A stretch of DNA of 64,000 bases from G963668345 sp965206025 (GCA_965206025.1 CBDBIU010000005.1:1736001-1800000); one strand, 5' to 3'; numbered from the stretch's first letter, positions 41,041 to 51,956 are shown. Notes: generated by a model not told the origin, from the letters alone. A program made the numbers and translations.

Positions 41041-41824
41041 GAAGAATAACTATCGCGATGTTTGGATTCATGACGTCGAGCGGCCCGTGAAGACTCGTTT
41101 TACTTTCGACAAGAGATGGGATTCGGGGGTGCTTTGGTCGCCTTCGGGAAAGCAAGTTACATTCTACTCCGGAGCTGAGGACCACCGTCACTCTCACTCG
41201 TATACCCTCTCCAAACCCGCGGATGGCACCGGTGAGGAAACAAGGCTGCCCCATGAGATACGCTTCCCGTTGGACTGGTCCCCGGACGAACGGCACCTCT
41301 TGGGCACCCAGCCCCAGGAAGGTCACCGGGACATCTGGTACGCTAAACGCAAAGATGACAGCACCTACGAAGCAGCTCCTTTCCTGCAGGGGCCGTTCGA
41401 GGAACGCGCCGCCAAGTTTTCCCCGGACGGCCGCCTTGTGGCCTACTCGTCGAATGAATCGGGCCGCTACGAAGTCTACGTCCGGCGTTTTCCCGATGGC
41501 GGCGGCAAGAGGCAGGTGTCGCAAAACGGCGGCGGCCAGCCGCGCTGGAGTAACGACGGTAAAGAGATGTTTTACGTCGAGGACGACTGGCTGGCGGTGA
41601 TTCCGGTGACGATCACGCCAAGTTTTTCGGTAGGTTCTCCCCGGAGATTATTCCAATCCGCGGGATTTAGGGGTGAATACAGGGGCACGGACGCCGTACG
41701 GCCCTCTTACGACGTCTCGGCCGACGGCCAGCGCTTTGTCATCGCCGAACCCCTCGAAGACGCGCCGCCACCGGTTATCCGGGTGGTCCAGAACTGGGCC
41801 GCGGAATTTCAGGGGAATAGGTAG
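41041..41824 (+). pseudogene. C-terminal TolB/PD40 propeller fragment of a probable protein kinase
   Basis: The frame begins abruptly at the repeat boundary with NNYRDVWIHDVERPVKTRF. Propeller blades follow: VLWSPSGKQVTFYS, LDWSPDERHLLGTQ, AKFSPDGRLVAYSSNESGRY, EVYVRRFPDGGGKRQVS and QPRWSNDGKEMFYV. Such blades end acidobacterial serine/threonine kinase-TolB proteins, whose final strands read FVIAEPLEDAPPPVIRVVQNW as here. The kinase domain and the first blades are missing, and family A lies exactly at the break. No start codon with a ribosome binding site is seen. Confidence 0.75.
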
Positions 41825-42050
41825 AACGAAGTTGGCAGAGGATCGCGGCAAGGGCAAGCGCGCGGGCGCAGCCGCGGGACCACGTGCCGTCGGCCCGCGC
41901 TCTGACGGGGGCGGTTTCGGGGCGTGGTCCCTTGTGTCGCCCATTCCAGGGCTGCCCCGAACTGCTCCTTCGCCGAAAGGGCCGGTTCCCTCTTGCCCCT
42001 GAAGGGGACATAGCTGCACAGAGATGAAATGAGGAGGCTCGCCGGCCCAG

Positions 42051-42181
42051 CTTGCAGCTTTTGAGGCATGCGGGCGCGATGAATCGCGCCCCTACACCCT
42101 TGACCGCGGGCATTTGCTTCCCCTCCCGCCGGCCACGTGGTGAGAAAAGCGGGCTCGCCCGGATTTCTCACCACGTGGCGA
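42051..42181. repeat. repeat family B (42051-42130) joined to family A ends (42131-42181)
   Basis: The B part is a palindrome around gcgggcgcgatgaatcgcgc followed by cccctaca..gaccgcgggcatttgcttcc. The A part is two ends facing outwards (gtggtgagaaaagcgggctc ... tttctcaccacgtggcga). The stretch 41825-42050 before it holds no gene I can support. Confidence 0.7.
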
Positions 42182-42263
42182 CCTTCACGAGTGCTGACCG
42201 CTCTGACCGCCATCTCACCCCGTAGACTGTGACCGATATGGAAGAATAGGTCCCTCCACGCCT

Positions 42264-42911
42264 ATGCTGTCGGCGATTTCTCCCACAACCCTTTTCACAC
42301 CGCAGACCAGCCCCAGTCGAGGGGGGAACACCCTAGGCGGGGACCCCGCGAACCAAAGCGCCGGCGGCCGCGGCGTCCCACATTCGAAAGTTGCGGACCC
42401 GAGCAACCCCGACGGCCCGGATCGAACAGAAGCCGCCGGCCATAGAGAGCCGGACCGGATTACATCCGGCGGGTTGACAGCTGAAGAGCAAGCTGTCGTG
42501 GCCGAGCTCAGGCAGACCGATCGCCAGGTTCGAGCGCACGAGCAAGCGCACTTGGCGGCCGCCGGCGGACTGGCGAGGGGTGTATCGTTCACTTACGTCA
42601 CGGGACCCGATGGTCAAAGGTACGCCGTCGGCGGTGAAGTCAGCATCGATACCTCAACCGCGGGAGGGGATCCCGAAGCGACGATCCGCAAGGCGCAGCA
42701 GATTCGCGCGGCGGCCAACGCCCCGGCGAATCCTTCGTCGCAGGACAGACAAGTGGCTGCTCAGGCCGGCCAGATGGAACAGGCGGCCCGTGTCGAGCTC
42801 GCTCAGCAGGAGCGTGAGAAGATCGAGCAGAGGACGCGAGCCTTGCAGGCCCGGTCTTTTGATCCTCGGGACAGCGAGCGGATCGGCACTATCCTTTCGC
42901 TGCTGGCTTGA
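42264..42911 (+). CDS. SprA-related putative metalloprotease (CJM1_0395 type)
   Basis: Encodes 215 residues. The first 75 are low-complexity. Then come LTAEEQAVVAELRQTDRQVR and AHEQAHLAAAGGLARGVSF with an HExxH-like HEQAH motif, followed by TYVTGPDGQRYAVGGEVSID and DPEATIRKAQQIRAAANAPA. This order is diagnostic of the small SprA-related family. The C-terminal third is coiled coil (EQAARVELAQQEREKIEQRT). There is no signal peptide. Catalysis is predicted from the motif only. It lies 240 bp before ntrY. Confidence 0.8.
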   Translation: MLSAISPTTLFTPQTSPSRGGNTLGGDPANQSAGGRGVPHSKVADPSNPDGPDRTEAAGHREPDRITSGGLTAEEQAVVAELRQTDRQVRAHEQAHLAAAGGLARGVSFTYVTGPDGQRYAVGGEVSIDTSTAGGDPEATIRKAQQIRAAANAPANPSSQDRQVAAQAGQMEQAARVELAQQEREKIEQRTRALQARSFDPRDSERIGTILSLLA

Positions 42912-43153
42912 GGGTTTTGGTGTCCAACCAGTCTTTCACACCGCGGCAGCGCCTTGTAGCACAAGCCGCCAACGCTGACCCGGCGGACGGAGAGGGAGGG
43001 CAAGTCGTTGAAAGGACAAGTCCGTCCCCCCTCCGCCGGGAGGATTGCACGTGCCGCCGACTTTCGCCGCGAACCGTTAGGATCTGAAATCCTTCTGATA
43101 TAATAAGGCCCAATTCGAGCAACAGGCTCACCCTCCTTTCCGGTTCCGCAGCC

Positions 43154-45381
43154 GTGGGAAAAAAGCGCCACCAGGTTTCCCTGATCGCATCCATCGTTCT
43201 GCTGCTGGTTCTTATCGTACTTGCCTTTTGGCAAACTTCGTTCGCATTCGAGCTATTCCTCCCTGGCCGGCCGGCGGAAACGGTCGTCTTGTGGGGGATT
43301 TCGATGCTCATCGGGCTGGGCGTGTTCGCGCTGGGGTTCATGGTTTTTCGCAGTCTCCTGAAACTCTACATCGAACGGCGCGTGAACCGCTTGGGTTCGA
43401 AAATCAAGACCAAACTGGTGGTCGGGGCGCTGGGCTTGTCGATCTTGCCGGTGGTCTGCCTGGTGGCCTTCTCCTTTTACTTCTTGAATCGAACGTTAGA
43501 CAAGTGGTTTAGTTGGCCGACCACACAGATTCTGGACAATTCCTTGGAGGTTGCCCGCGAATTGAACGACGTCATGAGACAGAAGGCCGAGACGGACGCG
43601 CGATGGATCGGCTCGATCCCCGACGTGGCGGCCGTGCTCGACGGGCGCCGACCGAGCGCGGGGTTCCAGGCCGCGATCCAGCCGCTCATCGATAGAGGCG
43701 AATTCCAGTATGTAGCGTTACTGCGGGCGGGTGACGACAGGGCGTTTGTGGAGTTCGGCGAGGAGGAATTACTGCCTCCGGCTCCGCGGGAGGCAGTAGA
43801 AGGCGAGATCGTCTCGGGCCTCACCGAGGACGAAGACTACGTTTACGCCCGAGTTCCCATTCGATCGGGCGGACGCGAACGGGGCGTCGTCGTCGTCGTG
43901 CAGCAGATTCCGCCCGACGTAGTCGCCGGCCGTTCCGCCATCCAGGAGCACTACGACGCCTATAGTAGTTTCCACGGCGAAAGCCGCCGCTATCGCTACT
44001 TTTATTCGGGTCTGCTGGGTCTGATCGCGATCTTCGTCATTTTTGTGGCCACTTGGCTGGCCTTGTTCCTCGCCAAGCAGATCATCGTGCCGATCGAGGC
44101 GTTGGTCCAAGCCACGGGACAACTTTCGAGCGGCCACCTGGACTACCGCGTTCACACGCCCGCGATCGACGAGTTGGCGGCCCTGGTTCACTCCTTCAAT
44201 CACATGACGCAGCAGTTGGAATCGAAGACCCATGAGCTGCAAGAGAGCAACCAGGGTCTTGCGCAGGCCAACGCTGAGTTAGACGATCGCCGGAGCTTGA
44301 TCGAGGCCATCCTGGAAAGCATCACCCCGGGGGTTGTCTCCGTGTCGGCGGAGGGTGAGATCCGAAAAGTGAATTCTTCGTTGCGCCAGATCTTCCCCGC
44401 CGAGACGGTCGAAAAAGCCAAGCATGTGGCGGATCTTTTCTCGGAAGAAGACCGCGCTGAACTCGCCTATATGATGAACCGCGCTCAACGCATCGGGTTG
44501 GCCGGTCGGGAGTTCACGGTCAAGCGGGAGGGACAGATTCTGCACCTTGCGGTAACCGTGTCGGCGCTCGAGAGGGAAGCGGAACACGAACGCGAAGAGC
44601 CGGGGTTTGTCATCGTTCTCGAGGATACGACGGAGTTGTTGCGGGCGCAAAAGTCCGCCGCCTGGAATGAAGTCGCCCGTCGAGTGGCTCACGAAATCAA
44701 GAATCCGCTTACCCCGATCGCTCTTTCCGCCGAGCGCATGAGCCGCTTGTTGGATCGCTTTCGAGCGGCGGCCGGCGCCGATGACCGCCTGAAGATCCAG
44801 GAGCAATTCACAAAATGCGCCGCCACCATCGCCCGCGAAGTGGAAACGCTCCGAGACCTGGTGGACGAGTTCTCTCAATTCTCCCGTTTTCCTACCGCCC
44901 AGCTGATGCGCGCTGATCTTAACAGTGTCGTCGAGGAAGCGGTCGATGTTTTCCAGGGGCGTCTGGACGGAATCCTACTGCGCGGGGAGCTGGGGTCCGG
45001 CCTGGCCGAGGTTTTCATCGACCCGCAACAGTTCAAACGAGTCGTGGTCAACCTTATTGACAACGCCGCCGAAGCGGTCAAGGACTCCTGGGTACGCGAG
45101 ATTCTTATCTCGACGGCGCCCGGCCCGCTTCCCGATACCGTCGAGCTCGTGGTAGCGGATTCGGGAAGCGGCATCTCCCCCGAAGACAAAGAAAAGCTCT
45201 TCTTGCCTTACTTTTCCACCAAGAAACGGGGTACCGGCTTGGGGTTGGCGATCGCCAGCCGCATCCTCAGCGATCACGGTGCGGCGATTCGCGTCGAAGA
45301 CAACCGGCCGGCGGGAAGCCGCTTCATCATCGAAGTTCCGACCGCTGAAAGTCGGGCAGCGGTCGCGGCGGGGGTGGAGGC

Positions 45382-45385
<4 letters not shown>
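43154..45385 (+). CDS. NtrY-type membrane sensor histidine kinase
   Basis: Encodes 743 residues from GTG 43154. Helices at about 12-30, 40-65 and 90-115 and another at about 285-310 enclose a periplasmic sensor region. A HAMP domain (AKQIIVPIEALVQATGQLSS) and PAS domain (IEAILESITPGVVSVSAEGE) precede HisKA (VARRVAHEIKNPLTPIALSA, His phosphorylation site) and HATPase boxes LIDNAAEAV, VVADSGSGISPED and KRGTGLGLAIASRI. The multi-helix N-terminus with HAMP and PAS is the NtrY layout. The stop overlaps the response regulator start (GTGA), so kinase and regulator are coupled. Confidence 0.9.
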
Positions 45386-46803
<1,418 letters not shown>

Positions 46804-46806
<3 letters not shown>

Positions 46807-47065
46807 TTTTCACTCCGGCAATCGTCCGGCCGCGGTCGAGATCTTCGGTGTAGAGCCGCGTCGCTTCGAGAAGCCGACACGACGATCGGGGCATCCCAGA
46901 AGGATAACGACGCATCCTCGGCCAAACAGGCCGCATCCCCGATGGCTGCATAGTCAACGACAAAGAGCGGCCAGGCCGTAAAGTCTTCGAGCAGTGCCAA
47001 GGCTCGCGGCAACAGTTCGTGCACATCGCTGAGCGTACAGTATGTCGGCAAGCGGGCGCGATCAA
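46804..47065 (-). pseudogene. PIN-domain toxin remnant, 5'-truncated and frameshifted
   Basis: The minus strand reads ALLEDFTAWPLFVVDYAAIG and LAEDASLSFWDAPIVVSA, then in another frame RLYTEDLDRGRTIAGVKIRN. Together these are the C-terminal two thirds of a PIN-domain RNase (VapC type), with the conserved Asp in SFWDA and in TEDL. The front of the domain is replaced by family B sequence. No antitoxin gene is adjacent. The remnant overlaps the 3' tip of the NtrX-type gene by a few bases. Confidence 0.65.
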
Positions 47066-47118
47066 TCGCGCCCCTACATCCCCGACGGCGAGCATTTGCT
47101 TCCACTCCCGCCGGTCGC
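46999..47118. repeat. repeat family B, copy with PIN remnant
   Basis: Shares aaggctcgcggcaaca and agcgtacagtatgtcggcaa with 1321-1450, and the gcgggcgcgatcaatcgcgc palindrome with both other copies. Its first part is antisense to the PIN remnant, so this 'repeat' may have spread together with a toxin fragment. Confidence 0.7.
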
Positions 47119-47138
47119 TGGTGAGAAATGCGGGCTAG
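47116..47138. repeat. repeat family A terminus
   Basis: gctggtgagaaatgcgggct, one mismatch from the core, directly after the family B copy. Confidence 0.6.
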
Positions 47139-47221
47139 TTCCGAGGCTTCTGATAAGCTACGCAAAGAGGGGCGCTTCGATCCTGCCAGGTGGGCGCCCT
47201 CGTCGAACCGGGAGTGGGTCT

Positions 47222-47983
47222 GTGATTTCGGTCATCGTTCCGGTCTGGAATGACCGGGAGTCTCTCGAAGCTCTTCTGCCGTGGCTGATCGAAGAGCCCG
47301 ATTCGCCGGAAATCATCGTCGTCGATGGCGGCAGCCGAGATGGCAGCGTGGAGGCCACTCGCCGATTCCCGTCGGTCCGCCTGGTCGAGAGTGAGCGCGG
47401 ACGGGGTTGTCAGATGAACCGCGGCGCGGGAGTTGCCCGCGGAGACGTTCTGCTTTTCCTCCATGGCGATACCCGTCCTTCACGCGGAGCGATCGCCGAC
47501 TTGCCGCGGTTGCTCGATTCACGGGGCGCCGATTTCGGAGCATTCCGGCTTCGGTTCGATCCTCCGGTCAGGCTGCCGAGCCTGCTGACGTTTTTCACCC
47601 GGCTGGCGAGATCGTGGTCTTGCTTCGGCGACCAGGGTATCTTCGCGCGGCGCGAATTCTTCCGCGCCACCGGGGGGTTTCCCGAGATCCCTCTGTTGGA
47701 AGACGTTCACTGGCTGCGGCTGGCCGGCAAGCAGGGGAAGATGACCCGCAGCCCATACACGGCCGTCACCTCCGCGAGACGCTTTGAGCGAATCGGCTGC
47801 CTACGCCAGACGTGGAGGAATCTTTCGATCCTGCTTCGGGACCTCGCCGGGCAAGACCCGGCAGAGCTCGCGGTGCTCTACGAAAGGGGTTACCGCACGG
47901 AAGCACTGTTGGAGAAGCTGCCGTCCAAGCAAAACACCGAGGTAATCGCGGAGGCCGCCGTTTGGACTTGCCCCCAAAAGTGA
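47222..47983 (+). CDS. family 2 glycosyltransferase, TIGR04283-like
   Basis: Encodes 253 residues from GTG 47222, preferred because ISVIVPVWNDRESLEALLPW is the family start; the open frame upstream is repeat sequence. GT2 motifs: SPEIIVVDGGSRDGSVEATR, RGRGCQMNRGAGVARGDVLL, FLHGDTRPSRGAI (HGD metal motif), CFGDQGIFARREFF and LLEDVHWLRLAGK. Members of TIGR04283 are named for arsenosugar-type gene clusters, but no partner genes are here, so the acceptor is unknown. It stops 12 bp before a family A palindrome. Confidence 0.85.
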   Translation: MISVIVPVWNDRESLEALLPWLIEEPDSPEIIVVDGGSRDGSVEATRRFPSVRLVESERGRGCQMNRGAGVARGDVLLFLHGDTRPSRGAIADLPRLLDSRGADFGAFRLRFDPPVRLPSLLTFFTRLARSWSCFGDQGIFARREFFRATGGFPEIPLLEDVHWLRLAGKQGKMTRSPYTAVTSARRFERIGCLRQTWRNLSILLRDLAGQDPAELAVLYERGYRTEALLEKLPSKQNTEVIAEAAVWTCPQK

Positions 47984-47994
47984 GACAACCAGCT

Positions 47995-48034
47995 TAAGCC
48001 GCTTTTCTCACCACGTGGCGAGAAAAGCGGCTTA
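47995..48034. repeat. repeat family A, minimal 40-bp palindrome
   Basis: TAAGCCGCTTTTCTCACCAC followed by its complement with one mismatch. It is the smallest two-ended copy, essentially two inverted ends joined, lying just after the glycosyltransferase stop. Confidence 0.85.
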
Positions 48035-48057
48035 GACTCAAATCCATGGAACGGAGG

Positions 48058-48235
48058 ATGAGTAATGAGTTGTCTCGACGCGGATTCACATAAGCGTTCA
48101 AGCTGGCGGCGGTTGAGCGGCTGGAGCAGGGCGCCTCCGCGGCCGAGGTCAGCCGGGTCTTTGAGATCAATCCCAACCTGCCGCACCGCTGGAGGCGGGA
48201 GTTTCGCCAAGATCCTATGTTCCAGCTTCCGCGGT
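48058..48235 (+). pseudogene. IS3-type transposase OrfA fragment with stop codon
   Basis: MSNELSRRGFT, then TAA at 48091-48093, then AFKLAAVERLEQGASAAEVS and FEINPNLPHRWRREFRQDP in the same frame. This is the N-terminal HTH of an IS3-family OrfA, where Lys would be expected in place of the stop. The 3' part and OrfB are missing. ACGGAGG precedes the ATG. Confidence 0.7.
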
Positions 48236-48239
48236 GCCG

Positions 48240-48435
48240 GGCAAAACGTCGCCAGGACCTCAACGGCACCGGGATGAAAGTTGCGCCTCCCCTGACCGGT
48301 GTCGGGTCGAGAAAACCCAAGAACCGGTTGAGAAACAAGATCCGGAGCTCCGCTGCCACTCAGCCGACCACGCTGATGCCGGCCTATGATCTACCTCCCG
48401 AAGATCTCGAACCTCTGGCTTCCTATTTGATTTAA
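48240..48435 (+). pseudogene. c-type cytochrome, C-terminal fragment
   Basis: Reads GTGMKVAPPLTGVGSRK, a degraded middle, then LMPAYDLPPEDLEPLASYLI and a stop. MPAYDLPPEDLEPLASYL is the usual end of a class I cytochrome c, with Met as the axial heme ligand. The CxxCH heme site and everything upstream are missing, replaced by the IS3 fragment. Confidence 0.65.
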
Positions 48436-48569
48436 CTGCCGGGAGTAAGCACCGATTCAGCGATGTCAAAACAGGAGCTCGCAATCTTGAGGCGCAACTC
48501 CAAGAAAAGCTGAACGAGCTCAGCCAGGGCGGTGGCCCAACGAGGCTTTTGACCGGGGAGCCGATAGGT
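48436..48569. other. no gene recognised
   Basis: A short spacer between two cytochrome fragments on opposite strands. A few residues of coiled-coil-like sense are possible on the plus strand (LEAQLQEKLNELSQ) but no gene can be claimed. Confidence 0.3.
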
Positions 48570-48817
48570 TCATGGGCCGATTCCAAGGCTAGTAAGGATC
48601 TCCGGGTCCGTTTCCTCGATCGCCAGCAACTCGTGGCATGCACTGCAGTCTTGCGTGATGGTTCTCCCATCCTCGGACGAATGCAGGTCGTCGTGGCAGC
48701 GGTAGCAACCGGCGAAATCGGTATGCCCGATGTTGTTCGGATAGGCGCCCCAGGTCACGTTCATTGCGGGAAATACGTTTCGCTCATAGATGGCGAGCAA
48801 CGCTACCATCACTATTT
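48570..48817 (-). pseudogene. NapC/NirT-like multiheme cytochrome, C-terminal fragment
   Basis: The minus strand reads LAIYERNVFPAMNVTWGAYP, NNIGHTDFAGCYRCHDDLHS, TITQDCSACHELLAIEETDP and a stop at 48570. It holds two CxxCH sites and the FPAMxVTWGxYPNNIGHTDF pattern seen at the end of acidobacterial NapC-type cytochromes. Upstream of about 48817 the frame loses sense where the plus-strand TIGR03437 fragment begins. Both ends of the original gene are rearranged. Confidence 0.7.
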
Positions 48818-49250
48818 CGGAGCTGGAGGAGGTGGCAACGCTCTCGCGGCGACTCCAGACCACACCCGTTGTGATTCCCGTTACGTTGATAGTCTCTGAG
48901 CCTGACTCCGAGATGGGGCCCACGGTCGGAGGCATCGTCAGCAGCGCGAGTTTCCTCGCCAACGCACCGGCGGCCCCTGGTTCCATCCTGGCCGTTTTCG
49001 GCCGGAACCTCGGCATGACCAGCCGGGACTTTCTGTTCCCTTCCACTCAATTCGAGTTGGAGGGCGTATCGGTCCTGTTTGACGGCGCAGCCGCGCCGCT
49101 GTTTGGGGTGTTTGGAAACACTCCCTTCCCGCAGATCAACGTCCTGGCGCCGACCGATCTGCCCGAAATGGGCCAGGTTCAAGTGGAGGTCACCAATACG
49201 GCCGGCAGCAGCGATATGTTCATGCTGGCGATGGCGCCGCCGGGCGATCA
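48797..49250 (+). pseudogene. TIGR03437 protein, first half of domain
   Basis: Plus-strand sense runs TLIVSEPDSEMGPTVGGIVS, SASFLANAPAAPGSILAVFG, RNLGMTSRDFLF and QINVLAPTDLPEMGQVQVEV to TAGSSDMFMLAM. The GGIVSSASF..APGSILAVFGRNLG sequence is the opening of the TIGR03437 domain found in huge numbers in Solibacter. It ends near 49240 without the second half, which lies just downstream on the other strand. Confidence 0.75.
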
Positions 49251-49269
49251 GGTTCAGCGCCCCTAAAGG

Positions 49270-49704
49270 TACCCGGGCGTTAATCTGATACAACCCGGAA
49301 AAGCCCGGCGCCAGCCCGGAGAAATCAACGATCGCCGGCATTCCTCCGATCGTCACCTCGGGCGTCTCAACCGTGTTGTACCCGCCGGGGGCCAGCTCTC
49401 CCGCCGGCAAGGGATCGCCCGCCGGATCGCCACCCGGCGTGGCCTTGCCCAGCCCGGTAAGGAAGATTTGTAGGATCACGCCCGGAGACACCGGCTCCCC
49501 GCAATCGGCTAAAGCAGCTACCCCGTCCGCCTTGCAGTTCGTCGGGATGCCCAGAGTGGCCGCTGTCGAAGCGGGAATGGCCAGATGCCTGGTCGGCCCA
49601 CGATCGGGGACGTCGGAGTCGAAGGCGACCAAAGCCGCCGCGTACATGCGGCCTACCGGGTCGGCGCGATAAATGCCCGTGCTTGCGGGGGATACGTCGA
49701 ACAT
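49270..49704 (-). pseudogene. TIGR03437 protein, second half of domain in inverted orientation
   Basis: The minus strand reads STGIYRADPVGRMYAAALVA, ISLTGLG-type LQIFLTGLGKATPGGDPAGD, TVETPEVTIGGMPAIVDFSG and LAPGFSGLYQINARVP, the closing half of a TIGR03437 domain. It would follow naturally after the plus-strand fragment at 48797-49250, whose last residues (AGSSDMFMLAM) are the usual lead-in. The simplest reading is that part of one gene has been inverted. Confidence 0.75.
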
Positions 49705-49765
49705 AGCGATTGCCGGCCCGTGACTCTCACGAGCGTTCGGACGAACGGCGTTGAACGGCCTTTTT

Positions 49766-49785
49766 GCCGTGAGAAATGCGGGCTA
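49766..49785. repeat. repeat family A terminus
   Basis: gccgtgagaaatgcgggcta, a solo end between the TIGR03437 fragment and the IS630 remnant. Confidence 0.55.
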
Positions 49786-49895
49786 CCCGCTCTCAGCGGC
49801 AATTCTTACGGGGCTGCCGGATACTTTTTACCTACCCACCGCGAGCCATTGATTTCGCGAAATTCCCCTCATGGGACCGATTTCCCTTGGCGTAT

Positions 49896-50066
49896 CTATG
49901 AGATAGCGCTCGCGCGCATCGTGTTCGCCGGGTGATTTCGGTTTTGGCAGGCGGCCTTCACAATCGCCAGCCACTCGCGGTGCCGATACCGCGGAGGCCG
50001 ACCGGAGCGCTTGGCATCGGCCAGCCCGGCGAGGCGTTGCTGGGCAAAGCGCTGCCGCCAGACTGC
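49896..50066 (-). pseudogene. IS630-type transposase N-terminal fragment
   Basis: The minus strand reads WRQRFAQQRLAGLADAKRSG, RPPRYRHREWLAIVKAACQN and stops. WRQRFAxxRLAGLxDAxRSGRPP is the HTH-linker of IS630-family transposases. The catalytic DDE part is absent. A second scrap, from the next part of such a protein, is at 58489-58590. Confidence 0.7.
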
Positions 50067-50118
50067 TTAGGATACGCATGAGCGCTCTTACCCGCATGAT
50101 ACACTCGAAACATTCGTT

Positions 50119-51666
50119 GTGGAAACTGATTTTCTCGTCGTTGGCGCGGGCGTCGCGGGCTTGATGGCCGCCATCGAGGCCGCCGAGGCTGGACGTGTCC
50201 TGGTGCTGACCAAAGACCGGCTGACCGAGTCGGCTTCCGAATACGCGCAGGGCGGCATCGCTGTTGCGATCAGCGATGAAGATCAAGTCAGCCTTCACGA
50301 GCAGGATACGATCAGGGCCGGCAACGGGTTGTGCGATCGGGATGCGGTTCGCATTCTCGTCGAGCAGGGGCCGCGGGAGATTCAGCGGCTCATCGATTGG
50401 GGCGTTGAGTTCGACCGCGAGGGTGCCCGGCTCGCTTTCACGCAGGAGGGCGCGCACAGCCGTCGGCGCGTGCTCCACGCTCAGGGAGACTCCACCGGCC
50501 GCGAAATCGCCCGGACATTGTTCCAAAAGGCTAAAGCGCTCCCGAACGTTACTTTCCAGAGTTTCTCGGCCGTCGTGGATCTGCTCACTGACGGGGGCGA
50601 GATTTCGGGCGCCCTTGCTTGGAGCGACAGGCAGCGCAGGTTCGTGCCGATCCGCGCCCAGGCGGTTCTACTGGCCACGGGAGGTCTCGGCTGCGTCTAC
50701 CGCGAGACCACCAACCCCGATGTGGCGACGGGCGACGGCGTGGCCATGGCTTACCGCGCGGGAGCGGAAATATCCGACATGGAGATGATCCAGTTTCATC
50801 CCACGGCGTTGTTCCTGCAAGTCGCCCCTCGTTTCCTGCTTTCCGAAGCGCTGCGAGGAGAAGGAGCCTACTTGCGCAACGCGGTCGGCGAGAGGTTCAT
50901 GAGCCGCTATAGCCCCCAGGAAGAGCTCGCTCCTCGAGACGTCGTCTCCCGCGCCATCGTTGCCGAGCTTCACCGCACCCAGACGGGGCCGGTCTATTTG
51001 GATCTCACCCACCTTGATCCTGACTTCACCCCACGACGGTTTCCTCGCATCTTCGAAACTTGCCGCCACTACGGCGTGGATCTCACCAAGCAGCCGGTAC
51101 CGGTCCATCCCGCCGCCCATTATGCCATGGGGGGAATCCGCACGGACTACGACGGGCAAACTAATCTGCCGGGCCTGCTGGCCGCGGGTGAAGCAGCCTG
51201 CACGGGCGTCCACGGAGCGAATCGACTGGCCAGCAATTCGCTGCTCGAAGGGATCGTCTACGGAGCGCGGGCGGGCCGCAAGATTCGCCGGCGAGCCGGC
51301 GTCGCGCGGGTCGAACCCGAGATCCCCGACGTGCCCTCGCCGATCGCGCTGACCGCTCATGCGGTGTCGCTGCTTCGACGGCTCGCCTGGCGGAACGCAG
51401 GGATCACTCGCTCGGCCGCGAGCATCCGCGACGGGATGGCAGAGCTCGAGAAATTGCGGCCGGCGTTCGAGAAAGGCTGGGCCAGAAACAGCCGGCAGGG
51501 ATTTGAAGCCGACAACATGTATCAGGTCGTCTCGCTGATCACGCGCGCCGCGTTGGCCCGCGAAGAGAGCCGCGGCGGCCACTACCGAACCGACTTCCCC
51601 GACAAACGCCCGGAGTTTCAGAAGCACTCGCTGGTGTCCCTGGGGAAAGAAGTGACTTTCGCCTAA
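50119..51666 (+). CDS. nadB: L-aspartate oxidase
   Basis: Encodes 515 residues from GTG 50119. NadB oxidises aspartate to iminoaspartate in de novo NAD synthesis using FAD. The FAD fold TDFLVVGAGVAGLMAAIEAA is followed by SEYAQGGIAVAI, the active-site region (FTQEGAHSRRRVLHAQGDST), GEVYRETTNP-type GGLGCVYRETTNP, GVAMAYRAGAEISDMEMIQF, HPTAL, SEALRGEGAYL and HYAMGGIRTD. The C-terminal helical domain with RESRGGHYRTDFP is complete. Its stop TAA is also the first bases of a 257-bp family A element. nadA and nadC are not nearby. Confidence 0.95.
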   Translation: METDFLVVGAGVAGLMAAIEAAEAGRVLVLTKDRLTESASEYAQGGIAVAISDEDQVSLHEQDTIRAGNGLCDRDAVRILVEQGPREIQRLIDWGVEFDREGARLAFTQEGAHSRRRVLHAQGDSTGREIARTLFQKAKALPNVTFQSFSAVVDLLTDGGEISGALAWSDRQRRFVPIRAQAVLLATGGLGCVYRETTNPDVATGDGVAMAYRAGAEISDMEMIQFHPTALFLQVAPRFLLSEALRGEGAYLRNAVGERFMSRYSPQEELAPRDVVSRAIVAELHRTQTGPVYLDLTHLDPDFTPRRFPRIFETCRHYGVDLTKQPVPVHPAAHYAMGGIRTDYDGQTNLPGLLAAGEAACTGVHGANRLASNSLLEGIVYGARAGRKIRRRAGVARVEPEIPDVPSPIALTAHAVSLLRRLAWRNAGITRSAASIRDGMAELEKLRPAFEKGWARNSRQGFEADNMYQVVSLITRAALAREESRGGHYRTDFPDKRPEFQKHSLVSLGKEVTFA

Positions 51667-51920
51667 CCCGCTTTTCTCGCCACGTGGCGAGGCGAAGTGC
51701 GTGAGAGACCCGTCAGTACAGGGCGCACGCCTCTCAGCGAGCGGAGGCGTACTTTCGCGGGTGCAGCTTAGCCGTTTCGTATTTTGGCTCTACCGAAAGC
51801 AGCAGCGACCCGCGTTCGGCGCCCGACCGGGAAGTACCTTGAGCACGGCGAGCAAGCGCAACGCTGTAATGGCGGGCTTATTGCGTGCTTCGACCGTCAG
51901 CTGGTGAGAAAAGCGGGCTA
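51664..51920. repeat. repeat family A, longest two-ended copy (257 bp)
   Basis: Left end taacccgcttttctcgcca and right end tggtgagaaaagcgggcta are inverted copies of each other. The ends begin and finish with TA, as expected for an element that duplicates TA on insertion. The interior has no open frame with sense. Confidence 0.85.
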
Positions 51921-51956
51921 ACCACTCCCGCACCCGGACCGAACCAAAACAGCGTC

